Shown here piece after piece: positions 1-9,300 of a stretch of 36,061 nt of DNA. The position numbers and the translations under genes were made by a program. This DNA is from an uncultured Pleomorphomonas sp. (GTDB lineage: Bacteria > Pseudomonadota > Alphaproteobacteria > Rhizobiales > Pleomorphomonadaceae). How positions within the stretch are numbered: the first letter of the stretch is position 1; each line of letters starts with the position of its first letter. The DNA is taken from contig CALMMQ010000092.1 of the NCBI GenBank assembly GCA_937868725.1, positions 1 to 36,061 of the forward strand. The letters are read 5' to 3'. The notes below the pieces were generated by a model, which worked only from the letters and a program-made list of their open reading frames with translations, had not been told where the DNA came from and made no database searches.

Positions 1-530
1 GACCCGCCGCATCGCAAGGTATTGCGTCTATTGACTGAGTTTCGAGTCGGGCTCTGAGGGGGTACTTCAGGCTGACGGGGCCGCTCACCGATCGTGTCCT
101 CCAGATTACCGATGAAGGCTTCCTCGAGAGAGGTGGTAGAGTTCGTCTCGACGATTCCTTTCGGCGTATCGCTGGCCAGCACCTTGCCGGCATGCATCCG
201 AGAAACGCGATCGCTAAGCTCAGCCTCGTTCACGAAATGGGTGGAAATGAAAATGGCGACGCGATCCTTCCGGGAAGGACTAGCAAGGATTTGCCAGAGG
301 CCATCCTGCACCACCGGATCGACGCCGGAAGTTGGCTCGTCAACGATGAAAAGATCGGGGTCATGGATCAGGGCACAACGTAAGCCGACCCTTTGCTTCA
401 TACCGCCGGACAATTTGCCCGTCGGTCGGTTGGAAAGGGGAGCGAGCCCTGCCCATTCGAGCAAGTCATCAATGCGGTGCTGTCGTTCCCGCTGATCTTG
501 GCCGGACAGACGGCCAAAGAAATCGATCAT
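1..530 (-). pseudogene. RbbA/YhiH-like ABC ATPase fragment, lacks Walker A, runs off left edge
   Basis: The minus strand reads open from the ATG at 528-530 to the window edge without a stop. It encodes the second half of an ABC ATPase domain: signature LSGGMKQRVGLRCAL, Walker B DLFIVDEP followed by TSGVDP, and an H-loop in FISTHFVNEAEL. The later stretch TSLEEAFIGNLE is typical of RbbA/YhiH-type ribosome-associated or ABC-2 exporter ATPases. Recognisable sequence continues upstream to about 570 in the same frame, but an in-frame TAA lies near 630 and no Walker A (GxxGxGKS/T) is present. The piece therefore cannot bind ATP normally and is most likely a 5'-truncated gene. An ABC-2 permease part could lie beyond the edge. 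Sure of family, less sure of the exact subfamily. Confidence 0.75.
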
Positions 531-735
531 GACATCAAGACCTTTGGAGTAGAGCCAAGAACGAAATACAAACAATGCTCTCCCCCCAATTTTGGGTGAA
601 ATCGAGGGTATTTCTGGAATTCTTTACAGGTCAGGTCATGTGGTTGAATCTAAATCAGAACCACACCAAGTTAGCGCCGGAAAGGTCTTCACAAGAGACT
701 GCTAATCAGCTCGTTTTAGAGGTAAATTATATCAA

Positions 736-773
736 TCATCATATGATGACAACAAGAATCATCGCTTGATGAT
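736..773. repeat. Two adjacent palindromes, possible operator pair
   Basis: TCATCATATGATGA (736-749) is a perfect 14-bp palindrome. ATCATC-GCTT-GATGAT (758-773) is a second inverted repeat with the same ATCATC/GATGAT arms. Their centres are about 23 bp apart, close to two helical turns. They lie in an AT-rich gap between two gene remnants. They look like paired binding sites of a dimeric regulator, but no regulator gene is next to them. Confidence 0.4.
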
Positions 774-903
774 AACTTCTGTCTCTGAGTGCCGGTCGCC
801 TCAAGCGTCCAGTGATATAACTCTTTGATAGTGGTGATCCGCTTCGTAGCAACCTGTGGGAATGGATCGAAGCAGCTGCCCGAGAAGCTGTGCTGCTGGA
901 GAC

Positions 904-1155
904 CGTTGGGTCGGCGCGTATTACGACAGCACGATAGCTCCGCAACTGATCGTTGACCGCGCCGTTTTGGTTGTCGCCCATGGCAACAGCTTGCGGGCCT
1001 TGATCAAGAAGCTCGACCATCTCACGCCGTCGCAGATTGAAACGCTGGAAATCGGCACCGGCGAGATCATTGCCTTTGAAACCTCTCATGGTGCTGTGGT
1101 CGCCAGGCTCTCTGGCATCGACCCCACTGAACGACCGCGGACGTTTACGCTATGA
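904..1155 (+). pseudogene. gpmA: C-terminal remnant of cofactor-dependent phosphoglycerate mutase
   Basis: The frame encodes GAYYDSTIAPQL, then LVVAHGNSLRALIKKLD and LTPSQIETLEIGTGEII, which match the last third of 2,3-bisphosphoglycerate-dependent phosphoglycerate mutase (glycolysis, 3-PG to 2-PG), including the second catalytic His in AHGNS. The N-terminal RHG half is absent. A related stretch (LLETV) appears just upstream in another frame at about 885-905, which suggests a small frameshifting deletion as well. The TGA stop overlaps the ATG of the next gene (ATGA at 1152-1155), so the two once formed an operon. The fragment cannot be a working mutase. Confidence 0.75.
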
Positions 1156-1773
1156 CCCATATCGTTCTAACCCGCCACGGTCATGTCGAAGGAATTTCTC
1201 CGCCACGCTTTCGTGGACGCCATGATCTGCCGCTCACCCCGAAGGGACGAGACCAGGCGCGGCAACTCGGAGCGTTTCTCGCCGCCTCCCGCCAAGCAAT
1301 CGATGCGATCTACACAAGCCCGCTTGCACGCTGCGTCGAGACGGGGGGGTGCCATCGCGGCCGCCACGAATGTGAAGGCAACGGCCGTCTCGAACCTCCT
1401 GGATATCGATTATGGCGAATGGACCGGCAAGACTCTTGAAGAGGTCGAACGGGCCGATCCGGAACGATATGCGCTTTGGTGGCGCCTGCCTCAATTGGTG
1501 CGTCCGCCAAAAGGCGACTCTTTGCAGGATCTGATGGCACGGACGGCCGAAGCGGTGAGGGAAATCATTGCCAGCCACCCCCATGGACGCGTCGTGGTGG
1601 TTGGCCACGACAGCACCAACCGAGCACTCTTGCTGACACTGCTCGATCTGCCGCCTTCCGCATTCTGGCGTTTTCAGCAGTCCCCGTGCAACCTCACCGA
1701 AATCGACATATCACCGAACGGTGTCCACGTTGATTTCATTAACGAAACATTGCATTTGAGCAGTTCCTCCTGA
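1152..1773 (+). pseudogene. Histidine phosphatase (phosphoglycerate mutase-like), frameshifted
   Basis: The first part encodes LTRHGHVEGISPPRFRGRHD, the RHG catalytic motif of the histidine phosphatase superfamily, then LPLTPKGRDQARQLG and YTSPLARCVET. At 1343-1349 a run of seven G shifts the frame. Removing one G restores a continuous product of about 206 residues, which goes on through AIAAATNVKA, LDIDYGEWTGKT, and VVVGHDSTNRALLL with the second catalytic His, to the TGA at 1771-1773. Size and motifs fit alpha-ribazole-phosphatase (CobC)-like or broad-specificity phosphatases. Left as it is, translation ends at 1439 without the second His. It is either a recent pseudogene or a homopolymer sequencing error. 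It is translationally coupled to the gpmA remnant and converges on the fluoride operon, 37 bp away. Confidence 0.75.
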
Positions 1774-1810
1774 ATCGATGACCTCGGGTTTCAGGAAGCG
1801 CCGGCAACGA

Positions 1811-3316
1811 TCATTCGAGCGGTTTCGCTTCCCCGATGACCTCCACGAACAGGCTTTGGCCGAAGCTGGTTGCCATCGGCTCTCCGTAGTCCAGCCTGAA
1901 CGGCCTCTTACCGTCGTCCGGCCGCTCCGCACGCAGGAAGACACCATCCATTTCTCGCTTCTCAGCCATTGCATGAGCGAAGGTGTAGAGATGTGTCACG
2001 AAGGCGATGCGGGCGCCGCGATCGATTAGCGCCGTGGTGATCTCCTCGGCGATCCTCGATCCCTCGCGCTCGTTGGTGGCGGCAAAGGATTCGTTGAACA
2101 GGAACAACGACCGGCACGTGGCGATTTCCGCCAACGCGTCCATGCGCGTCAGCTCCTCGTCGAGCTTGCCGGAGCGCATCTCGGCGTCCTCCTCCTCGCG
2201 GAAATGGCTGAGGACACGATCGGCGACGCTGGCGGTGAAGGCCGTCGCCGGAACGAACAGGCCGGCCTGCATCATCAGCTGGGCGAGGCCGAGGCTGCGC
2301 AGGAACGTCGTCTTGCCGCCACGGTTGGCGCCGGTGACGACGATAAGGTGCCGGCCGTCCGCCTCGATGTCGTTGGCGACCACCTTGCCGTCGGTCCTGA
2401 GCCCGAGACAGATCTCGTAGAGCCCGGTAGCGGCAAGGTGGAGTTCCTCGGGGGCGGCCGGTATCGGCACACAGACGTGCAGGCCCCGCTCGGCCAGGGC
2501 ATCGCGCAGGTTGAGGCCGCCGATGTAGAAGGCGAGTTCCGTCCTGAGCATGACGAAGAAGCTCGAGACGTGATCGGCCGACTGCGCCACCGCGTTGGCG
2601 ACCAAGTTCAGCCCGCGGGCCTCCAGTTCCTCGCGAGCCTTCCAGCCGGCCTCGTCGCGCGGGGCGATCTCAAACCGAAGGCCGGGTGCTTGCCGCCCGA
2701 TGATGCGTTCGAAGAACGAGCGGTCCTTCGGCCAGCGCCGCAGACTATGGCCGGTGCCGTGGTTGCCGGGGCCGAGGGAGGCGCTGATCAGCACGCCCTC
2801 GTTGAATTGCAGGCGGTCGAGTTCGGTCTTGACCGTCTCGAAATAGTCTGGCGCCAGTTCCCGGTCGAGCATGGCGAAGAATTGCCGGAACCCCGGCGAG
2901 CGGAAGTGTTCGGCCTGTTCGGCCGCCAGCGACTTGATGCGCCCCAGCCCGGCCATGAAGTCATCGAGCATGGCCCTGGATCGGCCCACGATCGAGGATG
3001 GGGAATCCGCCCAATGCCAGGATTGCTTGCGCTCGGCTTCCAGGGCCGCGCCGGCGACGGCATAGATCTCCTTGACGACCCGCGGATTGGCGAGGCAGTC
3101 GTCGAGAACCGCCTGCCGGTAGCGGACGAGATCGACGTCGGCCTCGGTCGAGGTGAGAAGCGCCACGCGCGCCACGTCGCCGACCAGCCTGTCGCCGTTG
3201 GCCATGGCGGCGATCAGGGTGTCGAGGCCGAGGTCGGCTATCAAGGCGTCGGCGTTGGCCGGCAGCGGCCGGGCGGGATCGAAGTCCCGGTCGGGGAACA
3301 TCAGATACGCCTTCAC
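1811..3316 (-). CDS. MutS-like ATPase B, last gene of fluoride operon
   Basis: This is a 501-residue protein of the MutS ATPase superfamily that lacks recognisable mismatch-recognition domains. The C-terminal third carries Walker A GANRGGKTTF (329-338), a Walker B-like SLFLFNESF (403-411) with Asn408-Glu409 in place of Asp-Glu, and VTHL (440-443), which resembles the TTH motif of MutS. The N-terminal part is helical and shares an RYRQAV stretch (66-71) with the upstream neighbour, so the two are paralogues. I chose the GTG at 3314-3316: it overlaps the upstream TGA by 4 bp (GTGA) and has AAGGAG 8-9 nt before it. A longer open frame to 3730 only mirrors the neighbour. MutS-like genes are among those reported with fluoride riboswitches. 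The biochemical role is unknown, and a heterodimer with the neighbour is plausible. Confidence 0.85.
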   Translation of the reverse strand: MKAYLMFPDRDFDPARPLPANADALIADLGLDTLIAAMANGDRLVGDVARVALLTSTEADVDLVRYRQAVLDDCLANPRVVKEIYAVAGAALEAERKQSWHWADSPSSIVGRSRAMLDDFMAGLGRIKSLAAEQAEHFRSPGFRQFFAMLDRELAPDYFETVKTELDRLQFNEGVLISASLGPGNHGTGHSLRRWPKDRSFFERIIGRQAPGLRFEIAPRDEAGWKAREELEARGLNLVANAVAQSADHVSSFFVMLRTELAFYIGGLNLRDALAERGLHVCVPIPAAPEELHLAATGLYEICLGLRTDGKVVANDIEADGRHLIVVTGANRGGKTTFLRSLGLAQLMMQAGLFVPATAFTASVADRVLSHFREEEDAEMRSGKLDEELTRMDALAEIATCRSLFLFNESFAATNEREGSRIAEEITTALIDRGARIAFVTHLYTFAHAMAEKREMDGVFLRAERPDDGKRPFRLDYGEPMATSFGQSLFVEVIGEAKPLE

Positions 3317-4881
3317 GGGATGCGCTCCTTGAGGATCCGATAGGTCAACCGGTGCCGCTCGGCCAGCGCCATGGCATAGGCGAGGCCGTCGGCCGGCCGC
3401 CGCTCCAACTGGAAGGTGCGCAGGGCCGTGTCGCGTGGATCGACGCCGCCGACCATGCTGACGACGGTGTCGCCGAACGACGCCAGCTCGTCGATAAAAG
3501 TCACCCAGACGGCGAGGACGTCGAGGTCGACCAACCGCGTCATCACCTCCCGGCTCAGCCAGACCGCATCGGCGAGTGTGGTCGAGGTAAAGATCTCGTT
3601 GAGGATGACGAGGCTCGCCGGCGTCGCAAGGCCAAGGATGTCCCTCATTCGCAGGAGGTCGTCCTCGAGCTTGCTGCGCTCCGACGTGGCGATCTCGGGG
3701 CGTTCGAAATGGGTGAAGATGCGGTCGCACAGATGCGGCGTCGCCGAGCGGCCGGGCACCGGGCAGCCGAGGCCGGCGAGATAGTGCAACTGGCCGAGCA
3801 TGCGGGCGAAGGTGGTCTTGCCGCCCTGGTTGGGGCCGGTGACCACGACGATGCGTTCGGAGCCGGCGAGGGCGAAGTCGTTGGTGACGACGGTGTCGCC
3901 TTGGCCGGCGAGCTTGTGGGCCAGCGCGACGTCGAAAACGGCTTCGCCGTGCACCGCCTTGCCGTCCGAGACCTCGGGATAGCAGAACGGCAGCCCCCGG
4001 CGCCTGACGGGGGCGATATGGTCGAGCCAGGCAAGGTAAAACTGCACCTCCCGATCGAAGGTGGCGATGGTCGTGTCCATGAAGTCGGCTTCTACCGTGG
4101 CGAAGGCGTCGAGGCGGCTGAAGGTTTCCGGGTAGAGTTGGGCTACCAGATCGAGGATGCTCGCCTCGATGTGGTTCATCGCCCCCCTGTCCGGAAGCTT
4201 GACGCTGTGATCCTTCGCGTCGGCCTGTTTGAACTTGGCGAAGACGTCCAGCACTTCCTCGGCAAAATCCGGCTGGCTTTCCTGCGGCGCGACGTGAACG
4301 TGGCTGCCGATCAGATAGACGCAGTAGGAAATGGCGGCGAGGTCACGCTTGAGGCCAGCGGCCGCGGCGGCCAGCGCCGTGAAGCGCGAGCTGCCGGCAT
4401 AGGCGGCGAGATAGTCGCGGAACGCTCCGAGCCCGGCCGAGTGCAGTTCGACGGCCGTGAAGGCCTCGACGAAGCCGCGCACTGCGGCGTCGTAGAGCAG
4501 CACGCCGTCGAGGAACCAGGCCTGCTGCTCCAGCTTGTAGCGGACCTTGTCGATCTGCGCGCGGTTGGCCCTGAGCGCCTGCATGCCCTCGGCGAAGGCG
4601 TCGAGCGCGGCCCGCACCTCCGGCCGTTCGGCATCGCGGAAGACGGCCTGCCGGTAGCGGATGTCCGCGATGTCGGCGAGCGCCGTGTGGAAGATCGGCA
4701 CGAGGTGGTAGTCCGGCTTCGGCGCCGTCGCGGCTGCGACGATCTGGTCGAGGTTGAGATCGCGGAAACAGGCCGGCGCCGGCGCTTCCTCATCGAAACC
4801 TCGCGACGGATTGGCGAAGAGGACGCTGACCGCGACCGAAACCGCCCGGCTGGGGACGGCTGGGGCGTTCTCATCGGGCAT
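3313..4881 (-). CDS. MutS-like ATPase A, fluoride operon
   Basis: This is a 522-residue protein with a MutS-type ATPase domain at its C-terminus: Walker A GPNQGGKTTF (349-358), Walker B-like SLVILNEIF (423-431) and FTSTTLADA in the MutS signature region. As in its neighbour, the Walker B acidic pair is Asn428-Glu429 rather than Asp-Glu. The TTH motif position reads VTF (460-462), so the usual His is missing. Residues 60-300 are mostly helical and include RYRQAV (76-81), shared with the neighbour. No MutS mismatch-binding domain or Smr nuclease domain is visible. The ATG at 4879-4881 has GGGAGG six bases upstream. An in-frame start at 4995 would overlap crcB and is unlikely. It is 25 bp from crcB and overlaps the next gene by 4 bp. 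Confidence 0.85.
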   Translation of the reverse strand: MPDENAPAVPSRAVSVAVSVLFANPSRGFDEEAPAPACFRDLNLDQIVAAATAPKPDYHLVPIFHTALADIADIRYRQAVFRDAERPEVRAALDAFAEGMQALRANRAQIDKVRYKLEQQAWFLDGVLLYDAAVRGFVEAFTAVELHSAGLGAFRDYLAAYAGSSRFTALAAAAAGLKRDLAAISYCVYLIGSHVHVAPQESQPDFAEEVLDVFAKFKQADAKDHSVKLPDRGAMNHIEASILDLVAQLYPETFSRLDAFATVEADFMDTTIATFDREVQFYLAWLDHIAPVRRRGLPFCYPEVSDGKAVHGEAVFDVALAHKLAGQGDTVVTNDFALAGSERIVVVTGPNQGGKTTFARMLGQLHYLAGLGCPVPGRSATPHLCDRIFTHFERPEIATSERSKLEDDLLRMRDILGLATPASLVILNEIFTSTTLADAVWLSREVMTRLVDLDVLAVWVTFIDELASFGDTVVSMVGGVDPRDTALRTFQLERRPADGLAYAMALAERHRLTYRILKERIP

Positions 4882-4906
4882 GGCGACCTCCCATAGGGCA
4901 TGCCAT

Positions 4907-5305
4907 TCAGGCCGTCGCTGGAATGACGAGCGTCCGGACCACGGCGAGGCCGGCGACCAGCGCGCCGATCGATACCACCACCGAGCCCAGCACATAGGCG
5001 AGCGTCGCCAGCGACTGGCCGCGCTCCCAGAGCACCGCCGTATCGAGCGAGAAGGTCGAGAAGGTGGTGAAGCCGCCGATGATGCCGGTGGTCAGGAACA
5101 GGCGGACCGGCTGCGGCAAGCCGCTCTTCAGCGCCCAGTATTCGGTGATCAGCCCCATGACGAAGCTGCCGAAGATGTTGACGAACAGCGTGCCGTAGGG
5201 CAGCCCCGTCCCGAACCAGCGCGCCGCCACCAGCGCCGAACCATGGCGCAACGCGCTGCCGATGCCACCGCCGATGAACACCAGCAGGAAACCGTAATAC
5301 CCCAT
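4907..5305 (-). CDS. crcB: CrcB/FluC fluoride channel
   Basis: This 132-residue protein has four hydrophobic segments and the family hallmarks: GGGIGSALRH near the N-terminus (12-21), Asn43 in GTLFVNIFGSF (38-48), and GFTTFSTFS (78-86), which carries the pore Phe and Ser/Thr residues. CrcB/Fluc proteins form dual-topology dimers in the inner membrane and let fluoride flow out of the cell. This is the normal length of a single-gene homodimeric version. GGGAG lies 9 nt before the ATG. It is the third gene of the riboswitch operon, between eno and the two MutS-like genes. Both the family and the riboswitch context point to fluoride export. Confidence 0.96.
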   Translation of the reverse strand: MGYYGFLLVFIGGGIGSALRHGSALVAARWFGTGLPYGTLFVNIFGSFVMGLITEYWALKSGLPQPVRLFLTTGIIGGFTTFSTFSLDTAVLWERGQSLATLAYVLGSVVVSIGALVAGLAVVRTLVIPATA

Positions 5306-5333
5306 CGATCAAGTCTCCCAGATGGAAAAGCGA

Positions 5334-5358
5334 GCGGAGCCGGCGAGACCGGCTCCGC
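5334..5358 (-). terminator. Intercistronic stem-loop between eno and crcB
   Basis: A perfect 10-bp inverted repeat (GCGGAGCCGG and its complement, 5-nt loop) fills the gap between eno and crcB. On the minus strand it is followed by TCGCTTTTCC, a weak T-rich tail. It may act as a partial terminator or an mRNA-stabilising or processing site that adjusts how much crcB is made relative to eno. Confidence 0.45.
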
Positions 5359-5365
5359 CCGAAGG

Positions 5366-7500
<2,135 letters not shown>

Positions 7501-7555
7501 CGTCACCTCCATCACGAGCGGCGACGGGATTGCCCGCGCCGGTCACAACTCGGGC

Positions 7556-7583
7556 AACAAAAAACCCGCCGGCGGCGGGTTTC
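7556..7583 (-). terminator. Intrinsic terminator downstream of fluoride aptamer
   Basis: On the minus strand AACCCGCC-GCC-GGCGGGTT forms an 8-bp GC-rich stem with a 3-nt loop and is followed by six T. It lies between the aptamer and the uspA start, where a transcription-controlling riboswitch needs it. Fluoride binding is expected to prevent its formation. A second hairpin (7598-7612, CGGGCC/GGTCCG) lies between aptamer and terminator. Confidence 0.85.
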
Positions 7584-7623
7584 GGAAACGCCCCTGCCGC
7601 GACGGACCATTGGCCCGTTTCAA

Positions 7624-7673
7624 GCAGGAGCTATCAGCGCTGAGGCGGTTGTCGGGAAGCTCCATTCCCATCA
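7624..7673 (-). promoter_or_regulatory. Fluoride riboswitch (crcB motif)
   Basis: Read on the minus strand, the segment fits the fluoride aptamer: GGGA-AUG-GAGCU-UCCC, then GACAACCGC, a small hairpin CGC-CUCA-GCG, CUGAU, and AGCUC-CUGC. The pseudoknot pairs GGGA with UCCC. The long-range stem pairs GAGCU with AGCUC. The conserved AUG, AACCGC and CUGAU nucleotides are in place. Compared with the Thermotoga aptamer, both helices are kept by different base pairs. A sigma70-like promoter lies just upstream, and a terminator and then uspA-eno-crcB lie downstream. The fluoride-related genes confirm the call independently. Confidence 0.93.
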
Positions 7674-7679
7674 CAGACA

Positions 7680-7708
7680 ACACTATCCTGCAAGACACAG
7701 CCTGTCAA
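7680..7708 (-). promoter_or_regulatory. Sigma70-type promoter of the fluoride operon
   Basis: On the minus strand TTGACA (7703-7708), a 17-bp spacer and TAGTGT (7680-7685) form a good -35/-10 pair. Transcription would start near 7673, exactly at the 5' edge of the fluoride aptamer. Confidence 0.7.
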
Positions 7709-8216
7709 AGCCTTGATGCATTTATCGAGTTAAGTGACACGCCTCACATTTTCTTCGTCGCTCCAATCTGGGAGTCTTCTGCACAGAATCGAGCCGGGAA
7801 TAGAAAAGAGATGATGAAGAATTCAATGTCAACGGACGCGCACATCGTCTTCAATTATTGTAGAAATCGGCGATCTTGCTGGAAGACAGGTGCCAGCGGG
7901 CACTGTTCTGTAGTGGATATACGCCACTGTTCGAAAAGTCCCTTGCGGTCAACCGTCGTCTCATCACCACGCTCACCGTAGAGATCGCGGCCGAACTGAC
8001 GCATCATCTGTCAAAGATCTTGCTGGGCGATAGCGCACCCGATCAAGTGCGCGGTTCGCCTTTTTGAGGTGAGCGACGGAGCTAAGCGCCTATTCGGCGA
8101 TGACAACGATTCCGCCTTTAGGCCGTTTGCTCGACTATAGATAAAACGCGGTCATCCCTAGATGTTTAATCCCATGCCTTGATGATGCATTATTTTCTCC
8201 GGCTTGGAGGGATGCA
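7709..8216. other. Gene-poor stretch upstream of fluoride operon
   Basis: About 500 bases with no gene I can recognise. A 63-codon open frame at 7876-8067 (plus strand) resembles nothing I know and has no convincing ribosome site. Base composition is less GC-rich than the neighbouring genes. The stretch lies between the operon promoter and an eroded insertion sequence, so it may be transposon debris. Confidence 0.5.
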
Positions 8217-8720
8217 CTATGGGTCAAGTTCTACACGGCAGCGCCACAACGACAGAGGCAGTCCGCGAAGGCGAGCCATCTTTGTCGAAAGCCCAGTCTC
8301 ATCGCTAAAGACCAGACGCGCCGAGTCAAGGTCGAGTTGGCCATCGAGCCACGCCTGGCGCCGCTTCACGAGATCCGCTCGTTCCTGCTCCAGCGCGTAT
8401 GCGGTCTTATTTGAAGGTCCAGCCACGACGGCCGAGCCCAAATCCTCTGGGCACTACGACCGATCTAGAGACCAACCTCATTGACGAGGCGCACCACCAT
8501 CTCATTGGGCGTAATGTCCTCCTGCGCTTCGATCATCTAGAAAACGAAGATCTCTTGTGGATTGAGGCGAGAGCCACAATGCCGGGTCTCGCCCTCGTGC
8601 TGATCGCTCGCCCGGCCGATCCAACGGATCGGAGCGATCTGCCGACCCCGAACCGAACTGCTGCCTGGCGAGCAGAAAGCCCATCTGACGAAGCCTACAA
8701 ACCCGTGACCGCAAATAGTC
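8217..8720 (-). mobile_element. IS630-family transposase remnant, decayed
   Basis: In three different minus-strand frames, pieces of one IS630-type transposase follow each other. AIRWIGRAS-like and GETR..GSRLNPQE pieces lie near 8540-8650. ITPNEMVVRLVNEVGL, ending in a stop, lies near 8470-8520. KTAYALEQERADLVKRRQAW, then DLDSARLVFSDETGLSTKMA (first DDE region, catalytic Asp in DET), lies at 8230-8420. The order is the family's: helix-turn-helix region, linker, then the start of the catalytic domain. The C-terminal half with the other acidic residues is missing. At least two frameshifts and one stop make it inactive. No terminal inverted repeats were found by eye. Confidence 0.75.
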
Positions 8721-8885
8721 AATCAGCGCGCTCGGGCCATCGTTCCCTCCTGTAAGGAGAACATTGAGTCAGACTCGCCGCCGATCATCACCTCACATTC
8801 GATCATCGATCGATGGACGCGCTCTCGATAGAGAGCCGAATAAGATCCGAACTCTCTGACCGTAGATTTGCCTTGAGATTGAAGG

Positions 8886-8970
8886 TGGTGCGGGTGGTCG
8901 GAATCGAACCGACACTCCTTTCGGAACCGGATTTTGAATCCGGCGCGTCTACCAGTTTCACCACACCCGC
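8886..8970 (-). tRNA. tRNA-Leu(CAA)
   Basis: The minus strand starts GCGGGTG and ends CACCCGC-A-CCA, forming the acceptor stem with an encoded CCA. The D-arm region GTGGTGAAACTGGTAGACGC, the anticodon stem CCGGA/TCCGG with loop TTCAAAA (anticodon CAA), a long variable arm and the T-arm GGTTCGATTCC are all present. The long variable arm and 85-nt length fit tRNA-Leu, which reads UUG codons. Confidence 0.97.
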
Positions 8971-9233
8971 ACATTCGCCGCCGATTCTAGCCGGCGCTCT
9001 CTGCACCTATACTGCACCTAGAGCGAAAACTGAATACCGACAGCCATTTCTCCTTCACTCACAAACCCCTGAAAATACGACGTTTTCAACTCGTCGTGAT
9101 TTCCTGTGGATTGGTAGACAAACCACTTTTTGAGACGGCTGATCGGCAAATTTCGCCGAGACCACCGCAGTATATCAAAAGCATATATGAGCGCGGCGAA
9201 AACTTCTGCGTGCAGATGGCTGTCGCGCTGGGC
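8971..9233. other. Non-coding gap between tRNA-Leu and rhlE terminator
   Basis: No gene recognised. Open frames on both strands here lack homology to anything I know and lack good ribosome sites. The AT content is higher than in the flanking genes. The stretch contains no obvious repeats. Confidence 0.5.
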
Positions 9234-9269
9234 AACGAAAACGGCGACTTCCGTTCGGAAGCCGCCGTT
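9234..9269 (-). terminator. Terminator of rhlE-type helicase gene
   Basis: On the minus strand AACGGCGGCTTCCG and CGGAAGTCGCCGTT form a 14-bp stem (one G-U pair) around a tight AA turn, followed by TTCGTT. It lies 32 bp past the helicase stop codon. Confidence 0.75.
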
Positions 9270-9300
9270 CTGGCAGGGCTGAGGTGTCGATCGACGCAGG

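Noticed and set aside
7876-8067. 63-codon plus-strand open frame upstream of the fluoride operon
   Set aside because: No recognised homology, no convincing ribosome site, and it lies in transposon-eroded DNA.
8723-9133. Short open frames on both strands around 8810-9000
   Set aside because: They run through the tRNA-Leu gene, and their translations reflect tRNA sequence, not protein.
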